Source: Planctomycetota bacterium
GTDB lineage: Bacteria; Planctomycetota; Planctomycetia; Planctomycetales; Planctomycetaceae
DNA: 64,000 nucleotides
Assembly: GCA_003670925.1 (NCBI GenBank)
Contig: QWQG01000087.1
Coordinates: 1 to 64,000, forward strand
Reading direction: 5' to 3'
The notes under the pieces are model-generated. The model searched no databases. It saw only the letters and a list, made by a program, of their open reading frames with translations, and was not told the DNA's origin. The position numbers were made by a program, and so were the translations under genes. This document shows positions 25,527-34,858 of this stretch, piece after piece; the stretch's first letter is position 1; each line of letters begins with the position of its first letter.

Positions 25527-26453
25527 CTACTTTAACAACTGCTTCTGGACAAAAAACTCATAGCCACTGCCAGCTTTGCGAACTCGAAAATATGTTTTTC
25601 GGATTTCCTCCGCAGTGTGGCCTCCAAATTCCTGTTCAATTGTGGCCATCAGCGTTTCCGTGTCTGACGTATAAAAGTGCAGCACTGCCGCAACTGAGGC
25701 ATCAATTCCGGCTTTTTGAAACAGCTCAACATCTGCCACTTTACGGTCCTCACTGCCATCAGCCCAATTCATAAACAATCTTTGTTCAGCGCCAGCCGCA
25801 CCTTCCTTGATCTCGCGCGTGGGAGGTTTGTCGGCACTCATGTTGCTCATGTAGACCAGACGGCTTTCCGCAGGGAACATGGCTCCCAGTTCGATACCAA
25901 AAAAATCCAACTGGGCGGCATAGCTTTGCAGATCGCCCTTGTCTGCGAATTCGACGATCCACCGCTGTTCCCGTTTTGTGCCGCCGCGACCACCACCACC
26001 CGTCCCCAATGGCCGACCACCTGTCCCATCGGCGCTGCCGGGGTTACCTGTGTTCTTTGAACCGGTAAATTCATTTGGGGCGACTACAGCCGCCGCATTT
26101 TCAGAGACTTCTACAATCTGTTCGACGACTTCTTCAAGTTCAGTCACGTCTGTTTCTTCGTTGGCGAGTGACGGATCGTCCGATGCGTCCTCCGGCGATT
26201 CCACGTTGGGAGTGGCGTTGGGGTCACCGTCTTCCCAGCCGCCGTCTCCCGGTGGCAACATGACCACTTGCTTTTTCTGCGTCGACGGGAGGAAGTTGGA
26301 TAACCAGATGATGATCATTACGATTAACGTCAGGAGAGCGCACAGAGCCGATGTGGAAAGTGCCGAGACAGTGATGTCGTACTTTGTCAATTTAATATGT
26401 GGCGAACGGATCGGACGCGTCGCGCGGGCGCTGTTTTTTTCAGCAATCGACAT
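25527..26453 (-). CDS. Membrane-anchored linker protein of the ExbBD-kinase operon (TonB-like layout)
   Basis: 308 residues. A short cytoplasmic N-terminus and one membrane helix (about 30-52, 'STSALCALLTLIVMIIIWLSNFL') lead to a long Pro/Asp/Glu/Gly-rich linker (about 60-165), containing 'TELEEVVEQIVEV' and a Gly-rich run. A C-terminal globular domain of about 140 residues follows ('QRWIVEFADKGDLQSYAAQLDFFGIELG' onward). The layout (anchor, extended periplasmic linker, end domain) is that of TonB or TolA, and it is first in an operon with ExbB and ExbD. The end domain does not look like a TonB or TolA C-terminal domain, so TonB-like here describes topology and context only. AAGG stands seven bases before the ATG. 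Confidence 0.78.
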   Translation of the reverse strand: MSIAEKNSARATRPIRSPHIKLTKYDITVSALSTSALCALLTLIVMIIIWLSNFLPSTQKKQVVMLPPGDGGWEDGDPNATPNVESPEDASDDPSLANEETDVTELEEVVEQIVEVSENAAAVVAPNEFTGSKNTGNPGSADGTGGRPLGTGGGGRGGTKREQRWIVEFADKGDLQSYAAQLDFFGIELGAMFPAESRLVYMSNMSADKPPTREIKEGAAGAEQRLFMNWADGSEDRKVADVELFQKAGIDASVAAVLHFYTSDTETLMATIEQEFGGHTAEEIRKTYFRVRKAGSGYEFFVQKQLLK

Positions 26454-27011
26454 GGGACGACCTTTTAGAACGCGGGACAGGTTTACGCTCAGTACCGGAA
26501 CGGTAGCGTCAGGCAGCGCCGGATTTTATCGAATCGTGAGCATTCTGACAAAGAACTCAATGCCGTCCACAAAAAAAACTTCGCGCAATCAACATTTGCT
26601 TTCAATCTTGAGTGGGTTTGGGCTGCGGAAAAGTTATTTTCGGGGGGGGGTAATGATTTGTGCGAGTTTTGTTCGAAATGGAAACAACTACGTTTGAACA
26701 TGCTCCTTCTCCCCTGAGTTCAGGCGAGAAAGTGGCCGATAGGCCGGATGAGGGCGTTGTTGAGCCGGCCATCGTGCGCACAAAGCCCCCTCACCATGCC
26801 GTCTCTCCAAATTCGTTGGCGGCGACACTGCGACATTTTACAGGGTGCAAACATGCAAACGAATTGGAGGAGAAGGGGACACTTTTGGTTGGTTCCAATC
26901 AGAACAAAGCGTATTGTAAAGATGAACATGCCGCATGCGTCTCTTTTGCGCAGGCCCGTTGCACCCTACAGTATTGTCTGTTTGATTCGTCTTACCTTTA
27001 TCCTCTGAATT
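26454..27011. other. Divergent intergenic region between the ExbBD-kinase operon and pabB
   Basis: About 560 bases that must hold the promoters of two divergent transcripts. A run of nine G sits at 26642-26650. A segment around 26700-26800 ('CTCCTTCTCCCCTGAGTTC', then 'GGCCGATAGGCCGGATGAGGG') looks like a fragment of a common planctomycete intergenic repeat. No gene is supported. Confidence 0.55.
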
Positions 27012-28451
27012 ATGCCTGTGTCTGTCCTGATCTCAAATCTTGATCCCACTCTCGACGTACTCTGCACTTTGGCCGCGTTTGAGGATGCACAATTTGTGGT
27101 GCTTTTTGACAGCGCAGCCCGACATCGGGAACGCGACGCGCGGTATACAATACTCACCGCCGATCCAGTCGCCATAACGCGGCTCGACAGCGTGATGCTT
27201 GGTGACGATCCGTTCAGCATCCTCCGCACATGGCAGGCGCGTCTCCCGGCGTTGCCCGCCGAGCAGTGTGAAACGTTGCCGCCATTTTGCGGTGGAATCG
27301 CGGGCTTGTTGTCGTACGAACTTGGTCAGGCGTTCGAGAGAATTCCAACCCCCGCAAGCGACGACTTCAAAACCCCCGCACTGCTAGCCGGACTCTTTGA
27401 CTGGGCGATCGTTTGGGATCACATCGAAGGTACCGTTCATCGTTACGTGTTGCAACTTCAGGACCTTCCGTTGCCGGAGCCCTCAATGACGCACTCTGAC
27501 CGCGTCGCATGGATTGATGAACGCCTGCAGCGCGACATGAATCACAATTCCACATCCGTCTCCGTACCCATTTCAAATTTGCAGCCAATCGCGCTCGCTG
27601 AGCGGCATCATCGGATTGAACCAACTTTCGAGATTTATTCCGATTTCACTCGCGATGAATATACCACGGCTGTTGCTCGAGTCATCGAATACATCCGCGC
27701 GGGCGACATCTTTCAAGCCAATCTGTCGCAACGGTTGTTGGCGCCGTGGTCAGGCACAGCGACTCAACTTTACGCCAGCATTCGAACCAACAACCCAGCT
27801 CCATTCTGCGGTTTGCTCAAGGCCGACGATTTTTCCATCGTCAGCGCGTCACCGGAACGATTTCTAAAAGTCGATCGGTCGCGGCAAGTGGAAACTCGAC
27901 CAATCAAAGGCACGCGCCGCCGACTACGTTCTCCGATTGCCGACCTCTACGCCAGTGAGGAACTTTCGACGAGCGAAAAAGATCGCGCGGAGAATGTTAT
28001 GATCGTTGATCTGTTGCGAAACGATATTTCTAGGTCGTGCAAACCTGGATCCGTGCGCGTCACCGGACTCTGTGAAGTCGAACGTTTTGAAACGGTTCTG
28101 CATCTTGTCTCAACCGTGGTGGGAACCCTCCGCGACAACTGTGATGTTTGGGACCTGATGGCAGGTTGTTTTCCTGGAGGTTCAATCACTGGTGCACCCA
28201 AAATTCGTGCGATGGAAATCATTTCCGCATTGGAACCAACCGTTCGCGGTGCCTACTGTGGAAGCCTGTTCTTCCTCGGACCCTGTGGCGACTTTGACAG
28301 CAGCATCCTTATTCGTACGTTCACGCTCAAGCACGGCTGGGTTCAATTCCCCGTGGGCGGTGGCATCGTCGCCGACTCGGAACCTCTCGACGAATACCGC
28401 GAGACGCTCCACAAAGCCTCTGGCATGATCCGCTCCCTGCGGACGACGTGA
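27012..28451 (+). CDS. pabB: Aminodeoxychorismate synthase component I
   Basis: 479 residues of the chorismate-binding family. The N-terminal domain has 'YTILTADPVA' and 'FCGGIAGLLSYELGQAFE'. The C-terminal domain has 'FQANLSQRLLAP', 'PERFLKV', 'RPIKGTRRR', 'ENVMIVDLLRNDISR', 'GSITGAPKIRAMEIISALEP' and 'GAYCGSLFFLGPCGDFDSSI'. Lys299 in PIKGT is the residue that distinguishes PabB from anthranilate synthase TrpE, which has Ala there, so the p-aminobenzoate (folate) assignment is favoured. The glutaminase PabA and lyase PabC are not in the window. Cytoplasmic. Single gene on the plus strand. Confidence 0.9.
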   Translation: MPVSVLISNLDPTLDVLCTLAAFEDAQFVVLFDSAARHRERDARYTILTADPVAITRLDSVMLGDDPFSILRTWQARLPALPAEQCETLPPFCGGIAGLLSYELGQAFERIPTPASDDFKTPALLAGLFDWAIVWDHIEGTVHRYVLQLQDLPLPEPSMTHSDRVAWIDERLQRDMNHNSTSVSVPISNLQPIALAERHHRIEPTFEIYSDFTRDEYTTAVARVIEYIRAGDIFQANLSQRLLAPWSGTATQLYASIRTNNPAPFCGLLKADDFSIVSASPERFLKVDRSRQVETRPIKGTRRRLRSPIADLYASEELSTSEKDRAENVMIVDLLRNDISRSCKPGSVRVTGLCEVERFETVLHLVSTVVGTLRDNCDVWDLMAGCFPGGSITGAPKIRAMEIISALEPTVRGAYCGSLFFLGPCGDFDSSILIRTFTLKHGWVQFPVGGGIVADSEPLDEYRETLHKASGMIRSLRTT

Positions 28452-28553
28452 GGCTTTGCCAAACATCTCCGTTTTCGAGCGGCGGAAACACCACGCGCAG
28501 GATTTTCACGAATCTCGTGCTTTACCACACGTGGCCGCGTGGAACACGACGTG

Positions 28554-30845
28554 TCAGTCAATTTCCTGGGAAATCATCGTTTGATCAAATCCCGGAGTCG
28601 TCATTGATGGTTTTTCGGACGAACCTGAATCCGGTGCGACACGATCGCCCCGAGTCAGGAGCGTCGGGACGGCAACCATCGAGGCATTGACTTGGGCTGC
28701 CGGCAGTCCGCGTTCGTGCCGACTCCACCATCCGTCGGCTTCATTTTCCGTCCACTTTTGTGACTCGGGCAAGCGTGCTAGCATGTGCGCGAGGTTACGC
28801 GCTGTCTGAGGGCGTTTAGCGCGATTTTTTTCGAGGCAGGCCAGAATCGCATCTTCTAATTCGGGTGAGATTACCCGGCCCAAGCGCTGTGACGGCGGCA
28901 CCGGAGCCTGATCAACGTGTTGCCGACACAACTCCATGATGTTGGTGGCGGAAAACACAGGATGTCCAGTCAGGAGAAAGTATGCGACTGCACCGACGGC
29001 ATACAGGTCACTCCGATTGTCCACCGCCAGCGGTGACTGAATTGCTTCGGGAGACATGTAAAGCGGCGTACCCGTGAGCGAAGCATTCGCCGTCATCCCT
29101 GCGTTTTTATTTTCATCCAGTGCTTTCACAAGTCCAAAGTCGAGAACCTTCACCACGTCAGGTTCACTTCCTCGGCGATTCAGCATGATGTTGGATGGTT
29201 TAATGTCGCGATGCACGAGTCCCTTTGAGTGGGCCTCGTACAAAGATCCACAGACCTGCTTCAAAATGTGGATTACCCGACCTTCTGGCTGAGGCCCGTA
29301 TTTCTCTACCAGTTGCTGCAGATCTAGCCCATCCAGAAACTCCATCGCATAATAAAAGACGCCTTCTGGTGTTCGTCCGTAGTCGTAAATCGCGATTGTA
29401 TTTGGATGATTGAGTTGACAGGTAATCTGAACTTCTCGTTCAAAGCGGGCTGTCGAGGCGGCATCAACCTTGTCGATGCTCAGCATCTTCACGGCGGTTG
29501 GGCGCCGCAGCATGGCGTGATGCGCCTTGTAGACGACACCCATGCCTCCGGCCCCCAGTTTATTTTCCAATTCGTATTGCCCCAGTTGCTTCGCCTCGAC
29601 AGCGGCTTTCTGCGCGTCTTTCGTCATGCGAGCTACCACCAAGGTGAACACAAAAATGACAACGGAACTTGCCCCCAGCAACACGTACAATCCGGTAAAC
29701 ATCCACTGTAAAATTGTCAGCGGGCGAAAGGCTTCCTCGTAATCAACTTCGGTGGTCACTCCCATGCCATATTGGTCCAACCACTTCCACGCGCCGACGA
29801 CTGGTACGCCGCGATAATCATTGTAGGGTTCTACTGTGACGGCCGAGTTTCCAGCGACGGCGTTGGCTGCCATCGTGGTCAGTGACTGTTTGCCTCGTCG
29901 CAACTCAGGCCGCGCCCCTTGGGTGACATCAACGCCCGGATTTCGAATCTCAATGTTTAGCAGTGATTTAGAATTCTCATGATCAGCCAGCAGTCCAGCC
30001 ATGATCAGTTGCTCGTCAAATCGACTATTGGAAACCATGACGCCTTGACGATCAAACGCATATGTCTCCCCAGACTCGCCAAGGCGTCCCAACTGCAAAA
30101 TTTCCGTAAACTTTAATTCGGGATGAAACTGGAATGCTAAAAGCCCCGTCACCTGCATGCGCTCGTCGCGAATTGGTGCGGAGACCAGCATGATCGGGAC
30201 ACCCGTGCGAGTTTTTCCGTAGGTGTCCTTGAGTGCATCAACGCTCAAGAACGGCGGGCAGACGGTTGTTTTTCCATCCAGCATTGCCGTGAACAGGTAT
30301 TCTAGTCCAGGTACTTCGACTTTGTTGATCAGTTCAGGGGACGAGGCCGAGAGGATTTTTTGGTCCTTGTCGGCGATGATGTACCCGACGTAATTGTGGG
30401 CGGACATCGTCGGTGACAGTTCGTGACGCAGTTCAGCGTGCAGATCTGGAATCGAAGTTTCGGTGCCGAGATTGTGTGTCGATGCTGGCCTACCAGTTTC
30501 CATTAATTGATCAACAATCTCCCGCACGCGCATCCGGTTGGCCGCACTTTCGGCGTTCGATTCCTGAACTTCAAACCATGTCTGCAGCATCGACGTCTCA
30601 ACGTTGAGCAGCGTTTGCAGTTGCGATTCAAGATGTGCTCGGATCGTATATGAAATGGCAGAACGCACTCCATATCCCAGCGTTGACAAGAGCACGACGG
30701 CGATGATTGGCCAGATCCATAGCCGTTTTTTTAGAAACATCCTTGTTTGCGATATTGAATGCCCAACGCGCGAACGAGCAAGCGTGAGGTGTGTTCCGGT
30801 CTGCTTGTTGACAAGGGGTATCAGGCGACGAAACAATCCAGACAC
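28554..30845 (-). CDS. Receptor Ser/Thr kinase: extracellular Cache domain with C-terminal kinase
   Basis: 763 residues from a GTG at 30845; the ATG at 30740 (M36) is an alternative with AAGG immediately before it. TM1 lies at about 42-62, a double-Cache-like periplasmic sensor at about 65-370 ('YVGYIIADKDQKILSASSPELI', 'VSAPIRDERMQVTGLLAFQF', 'GESGETYAFDRQGVMVSNSR'), and TM2 at about 376-404. A full Hanks kinase follows at 425-690: Gly loop 'LGAGGMGVVY', Lys453, 'HRDIKPSN' (545-552), DFG 569-571, 'GTPLYMSPEA'. The sensor-TM-kinase order is that of histidine kinases rather than of most bacterial Ser/Thr kinases, which carry sensors C-terminally. The ligand is unknown; Cache domains usually bind small metabolites. 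Confidence 0.88.
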   Translation of the reverse strand: MSGLFRRLIPLVNKQTGTHLTLARSRVGHSISQTRMFLKKRLWIWPIIAVVLLSTLGYGVRSAISYTIRAHLESQLQTLLNVETSMLQTWFEVQESNAESAANRMRVREIVDQLMETGRPASTHNLGTETSIPDLHAELRHELSPTMSAHNYVGYIIADKDQKILSASSPELINKVEVPGLEYLFTAMLDGKTTVCPPFLSVDALKDTYGKTRTGVPIMLVSAPIRDERMQVTGLLAFQFHPELKFTEILQLGRLGESGETYAFDRQGVMVSNSRFDEQLIMAGLLADHENSKSLLNIEIRNPGVDVTQGARPELRRGKQSLTTMAANAVAGNSAVTVEPYNDYRGVPVVGAWKWLDQYGMGVTTEVDYEEAFRPLTILQWMFTGLYVLLGASSVVIFVFTLVVARMTKDAQKAAVEAKQLGQYELENKLGAGGMGVVYKAHHAMLRRPTAVKMLSIDKVDAASTARFEREVQITCQLNHPNTIAIYDYGRTPEGVFYYAMEFLDGLDLQQLVEKYGPQPEGRVIHILKQVCGSLYEAHSKGLVHRDIKPSNIMLNRRGSEPDVVKVLDFGLVKALDENKNAGMTANASLTGTPLYMSPEAIQSPLAVDNRSDLYAVGAVAYFLLTGHPVFSATNIMELCRQHVDQAPVPPSQRLGRVISPELEDAILACLEKNRAKRPQTARNLAHMLARLPESQKWTENEADGWWSRHERGLPAAQVNASMVAVPTLLTRGDRVAPDSGSSEKPSMTTPGFDQTMISQEID

Positions 30846-31180
30846 GGGAGTAATTCCTAAGGCGAAATATTACTGGCAAGCATCCGTTTTAAGCTATAAG
30901 TTGCTCACGACGCATGTGTGCTCCTATTTCATCCAAACTCCCGATCGGTGTCCGAAAAATTGCTCACCGAACCGATTTCAGCGATTTGTAGTCCTGCGCC
31001 GTCTCAAGCACTCCTGCTCCGAAGACGGTCCACGCAGTGGAACGTTTGCGATGGGGCGAAGTCAGGGGAAACCGCAGAAATTCACGAGATCCGAGCCTAT
31101 CGTCGCTCGGATGCCCATCTTCGGAAACTCCGGTGCTGGAATTGCACCTAGGACTTAGTGAAGGAGGCCGTTTTTTGGGC
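30846..31180. other. Intergenic DNA, nothing recognised
   Basis: About 335 bases between the kinase and the VCBS gene, both on the minus strand, so it should contain the kinase promoter. No gene, T-rich hairpin or repeat was seen. Confidence 0.5.
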
Positions 31181-32422
31181 TCAACGCCCAAGATTCTCAA
31201 ACATATACAACCCGGATTTTCCGGGGCACACGAGGTCGATGTCTCCGTCGGCATCCATGTCAATCGCCGCCACCTGAAGGCCTGTGCCAGCACTGCCTTT
31301 GGGGAAATCTTTCAGAGCCCAGCGGTCTTTGGCGTCTTTGGGGGCGTTGACGGCCGGGTCGCCGCGGAAGATCGTGTGCTTGATCCATTTTGCTGCGGCA
31401 CGGTCAAATTGGTAGTAAAAGACCACAGAGGCATCGGTGTCGCCGGGTTCTACTTCGTGCGCGTAGACTCGTTTTCCGGTAACGAGTTCCGGTTCGCCCT
31501 TGCCATCCAGATTGCTAAATACCAGCGTGTGAACCTGAGAGAATGTGTCGTCGATATTGAGTTTTGTCCATTCTCGCTTGCCGTCTGATGCGGCAGTTTG
31601 CTTGAGCCAATTCAAACCGAAACCGTGACCCATCCCGTACACGATATCTGTCAACTGATCACCATCGATGTCGCGACCATGAATGAAAATTCCGGCGGCT
31701 CCAAGTTCGAAATCGGCATGAAACGGCCATGCGTTTGAAGCTGCATCGGCGGGTTGTTCGTGCCAACCTTTTGGGGTAATGATGTCGAGTCGTCCGTCGC
31801 GGTTGATGTCACCGACTCCGACACCATGCCCTGCCCCTGCGCTGCCAAGATCATGTTTGGTCCAGACGACTTCCGGCTTCTGCTGTGTCAGTTCGTACCA
31901 GACAACAACGTTGCCAGTGTTTGGCAAAAAGTCAAGTTTCCCGTCGCCATTGAGATCGACAAGTTCGCCGGTCTCCATGTTACCCGGGGTATCTATTTCG
32001 TGTTCCGTCCACGGTGCGGTTGCGTCGCCGCCCGGATTCTCCACCCAGCCCACACGCTTACCAAAATAATTGCAGGTGACGATATCAGGCCGTCCGTCGC
32101 CATTCACATCGAGGGGCGAGTCAGCAAAGTCTTCATAGTAGTGCGGATTCGGGCCGCTGGCCGGAACGTCACGTACCTTGTGTTTAGTCCAGTTCGGAGC
32201 GGCATACCATGAGTCCCCACAAAAAATATCGATCTTACCGTCACCATTGAAGTCAGCAGCTCCGCCACCTTCATATGGCGACTGATCGTTGATGGTGTGC
32301 ATCTTCCATTGAATGGATGGCAGTTTTTCATCGGCCGTAACAGTCTGCCCGCTGAGGAGTGCTGCAACGATAACGAAATGCATAGAAGACAGAAGCTGAA
32401 GGCGAATGAACTGTGGGGTCAT
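31181..32422 (-). CDS. Secreted VCBS/FG-GAP repeat protein
   Basis: 413 residues with a signal peptide (about 1-30, ending 'SGQTVTADEK'). The body is a seven-bladed-type FG-GAP propeller with repeated Ca-binding turns: 'ADFNGDGKIDIFCGD', 'LDVNGDGRPDIVTCN', 'VDLNGDGKLDFLPN', 'GDINRDGRLDIITP', 'RDIDGDQLTDIVYG' and 'IDMDADGDIDLVCPG'. The family is abundant in planctomycetes; such propellers are generally extracellular or periplasmic and bind other proteins or glycans. No partner gene is obvious. Confidence 0.88.
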   Translation of the reverse strand: MTPQFIRLQLLSSMHFVIVAALLSGQTVTADEKLPSIQWKMHTINDQSPYEGGGAADFNGDGKIDIFCGDSWYAAPNWTKHKVRDVPASGPNPHYYEDFADSPLDVNGDGRPDIVTCNYFGKRVGWVENPGGDATAPWTEHEIDTPGNMETGELVDLNGDGKLDFLPNTGNVVVWYELTQQKPEVVWTKHDLGSAGAGHGVGVGDINRDGRLDIITPKGWHEQPADAASNAWPFHADFELGAAGIFIHGRDIDGDQLTDIVYGMGHGFGLNWLKQTAASDGKREWTKLNIDDTFSQVHTLVFSNLDGKGEPELVTGKRVYAHEVEPGDTDASVVFYYQFDRAAAKWIKHTIFRGDPAVNAPKDAKDRWALKDFPKGSAGTGLQVAAIDMDADGDIDLVCPGKSGLYMFENLGR

Positions 32423-32577
32423 TTGAGGATTCCAGAGTGCGGCAGTGCGGCAGGAAATGGGTAACGTCAGGCTGCCAACAGTGTGGCATTTCAGTAAATT
32501 TGAGACGGATTGGCAATCGAACGAGTGATGTGGCTGCTTAATTTGGAATATGTTTCGCTGCGTCTCACAGAGGAGTT

Positions 32578-32595
32578 GTCACGTTCCGCTGTGAC
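32578..32595. repeat. Short palindromic element, copy 1
   Basis: GTCACGTTCCGCTGTGAC, followed by 'AAGCCTCATG'. A close relative, GTCACGCTCCGCCGTGAC followed by 'GAGCATTATG', occurs at 34883-34900. It can form a 6-bp stem and belongs to a dispersed repeat type. Confidence 0.5.
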
Positions 32596-32679
32596 AAGCC
32601 TCATGTTAGAGAGTTGATGTGTGGGCTGGCGAAATGTTCCCGCCGTCCTGTTTTCATCGAGAACTGATGCAGCTTGCAA

Positions 32680-33237
32680 ATGACGCAGAACCGAACAATA
32701 GAAAGAATTGAAGCGTGGCTGTCAGCGTTTACAGGAACGTTGCTGTCTTTCTTTTTTTTGCTTGTTGTTGTGTTGCCGAACCAATGGGCACTCCAGATTC
32801 CGTTGCCCTTGTTTTTACTCCTCTTGTTCACGCTCGTATATTTTTTGGAAGGTCGCTTTCTGATCCAGCTTTGGGTTTGCACGTTTTGTGGCCGCATCCC
32901 GATCGGCCCGGCGGTAGCGCTCGCATTCGGTAATGGGCCAGTATTCGCGCGAATTGCAGGAGCCTTCTGGTGGCTGGCCCATGCGTTTGCCGGACTGGTT
33001 TTTGTGATTGGAATGGAGGCTCAACTGATGGTGCAATTGAATCAACCACAGGGCCTCAAAATGGTAATGGCAGTGATCCTTTTTGGATCCATGATCTGCT
33101 GCAACATCTTCATCGCACTAGTCTTCAAAACGATCAGCGGCCGGGATTCTGTGGTAGAAACATTCTGGAAATGGCGTCTGGAGGTCGATGCTGCTGCATC
33201 TGCCTTAGCCATCCTTATGGGCGAATTGCTACTTTAA
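32680..33237 (+). CDS. Small multi-pass membrane protein of unknown function
   Basis: 185 residues from the ATG at 32680 ('MTQNRTIERIEAWLSAFTG'). Four or five hydrophobic segments occur: about 17-34, 38-55, 88-108 and 118-140, plus a weaker one at the C-terminus ('AASALAILMGELLL'). A CxxC ('CTFCGR') sits between helices. No family recognised. It is short, lacks an obvious operon partner and has a weak ribosome binding site, but the hydrophobic pattern is consistent with a real inner-membrane protein. Confidence 0.6.
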   Translation: MTQNRTIERIEAWLSAFTGTLLSFFFLLVVVLPNQWALQIPLPLFLLLLFTLVYFLEGRFLIQLWVCTFCGRIPIGPAVALAFGNGPVFARIAGAFWWLAHAFAGLVFVIGMEAQLMVQLNQPQGLKMVMAVILFGSMICCNIFIALVFKTISGRDSVVETFWKWRLEVDAAASALAILMGELLL

Positions 33238-33427
33238 TGATTCAGCGATGTTCATTGATCGTTGGTCTGCCCAGACGGCAATGGTGCGATGCGCGTCGTT
33301 TACGGACTGCCTTCTGAGGCATGAATTCGGTGATTCCACTTTGCGGTCAGCTTCAATCGTGACTAACATCCGACCGATACCAATTCTATGAATTGAATTT
33401 CCGGTGGCATTTCAGCAGGACACGCTT

Positions 33428-34858
33428 ATGTTGACCATGCTTGGTAGTCCGCGGCAATGCTGCGACGGAGTAACGCGCCGTGAGACGCTGAAGGCCGGAT
33501 CTCTGTCTGCACTGGGAGGCTTCGGTTTGTCTCAGATGCTCTCCGCAGAAGCTGCAGGGACCGTGCAGGGGGCGAAAGCGAAGAATGTCATCTTTATCTT
33601 TCTGCTCGGTGGTGCGGCGACACAGGATATGTACGATCTGAAGCCAGACGCGCCGGCGGAGATCCGCGGAGAATTCAAGCCGATTCCGACGACAGTTCCC
33701 GGCATCGAAGTGTGTGAGCATCTGCCGAAGCTCGCTCAGATGGCCCATCAGTTTGCCTTTATTCGTTCGGTGAATCACAAAGCAGGTTGCCACAACTGCC
33801 TGCCGTGCTATACCGGTTATGATGCGATGCCCCCCGACCAGCATCCGCGCGGTACCGATCCGCCCAGCATCGGGTCCACCCTGCAGTATCTTGGCGGTCC
33901 GCGAACGGAAACGCCGCAATACGTCTACATGCCCAATTGGCTGGGTTGGGGTCAGTCGTTTCGCCGAGCTGGTCCCTACGGTGGCTTTCTTGGCAAGGAA
34001 TACGATCCGCTCACCACGGAGTGTCTGCCGTACTACAACAAAGACTCATTCGCGCCGTCACCCGGAACCCCCCAGATCGTGCGCGGGGCTCCGGTCCTGC
34101 CAAGTACGTCGCTCGAGGACGGCATGACAATCGACCGCTTGAACGAACGACGTTCGTTGTTGCTCCAGATCGACGACGAGAGACGCCGCGCGGACCGACT
34201 GGTGTCAACGACTTCGTATCTCCGAAATCAGCAGCAGGCTTTTGATATTCTGACTTCTTCCGGTATGAGGAAGGCCTTCGACCTTTCTCAGGAAGATCCG
34301 AAAACGGTAGATCGTTATGGACAGACGCTGTTCGGGAACTCGGCTCTGATCGCTCGTCGGTTAGTCGAGGCGGGAGTGCGATTCGTCAATGTCACGTGGG
34401 ATCTGTTCTGGGGCCCCGTTAATGTGGACTATGATGCTTGGGATACGCACACGAACAACTTCAAAATCTTGAAGCAGAACAAATTGCCAGGTTTTGACCA
34501 AACCATGTTTGCGCTGATGACGGATTTGGAGGAACGAGGCCTGTTGGACGAAACGTTGATCGTTGTGACCAGTGAAATGGGCCGCACTCCGCGAATCAAC
34601 GGTAATGCCGGCCGCGATCACTGGACCAACTGCTATGGATCTCTGCTTGCTGGAGCCGGCATTCGTGGCGGAACGGTCTACGGGGCATCGGATTCTCAGG
34701 CCGCCTACGTGCAGGACAAACCTGTTCGCCCGGCCGACCTAGTGGCCACGATTTACCGAACTCTGGGGATCGATCCTGCGACACGCGTCCCGGATCAAAC
34801 CGGGCGGCCTGTCGAGATCTCGCAGGGCGGAAACGAAATTTCTGAGGTTCTGCTGTAA
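33428..34858 (+). CDS. DUF1501 family secreted protein
   Basis: 476 residues from the ATG at 33428, with AGCAGGA upstream. The N-terminus carries a Tat-type leader ('VTRRETLKAGSLSALGGFGLSQML'). DUF1501 (alkaline phosphatase-like superfamily) hallmarks follow: 'KNVIFIFLLGGAATQDMYDLKPDAP', 'EICGEFKPI'-like opening ('EIRGEFKPIPTTVPGIEVCEHLPKLA'), 'FIRSVNHKAGCHNC', 'WDTHTNNFKILKQNKLPGFDQ', 'EERGLLDETLIVVTSEMGRTPRINGNAGRDHW' and 'PADLVATIYRTLGIDP'. These proteins are exported by Tat; in planctomycetes they usually pair with a PSD1 cytochrome gene, but none is adjacent here. Enzyme activity not established. Confidence 0.9.
   Translation: MLTMLGSPRQCCDGVTRRETLKAGSLSALGGFGLSQMLSAEAAGTVQGAKAKNVIFIFLLGGAATQDMYDLKPDAPAEIRGEFKPIPTTVPGIEVCEHLPKLAQMAHQFAFIRSVNHKAGCHNCLPCYTGYDAMPPDQHPRGTDPPSIGSTLQYLGGPRTETPQYVYMPNWLGWGQSFRRAGPYGGFLGKEYDPLTTECLPYYNKDSFAPSPGTPQIVRGAPVLPSTSLEDGMTIDRLNERRSLLLQIDDERRRADRLVSTTSYLRNQQQAFDILTSSGMRKAFDLSQEDPKTVDRYGQTLFGNSALIARRLVEAGVRFVNVTWDLFWGPVNVDYDAWDTHTNNFKILKQNKLPGFDQTMFALMTDLEERGLLDETLIVVTSEMGRTPRINGNAGRDHWTNCYGSLLAGAGIRGGTVYGASDSQAAYVQDKPVRPADLVATIYRTLGIDPATRVPDQTGRPVEISQGGNEISEVLL

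Noticed and set aside
27012-28451. Anthranilate synthase TrpE as the identity of this gene
   Set aside because: The PIKGT lysine and overall spacing favour PabB; no trp genes are adjacent.
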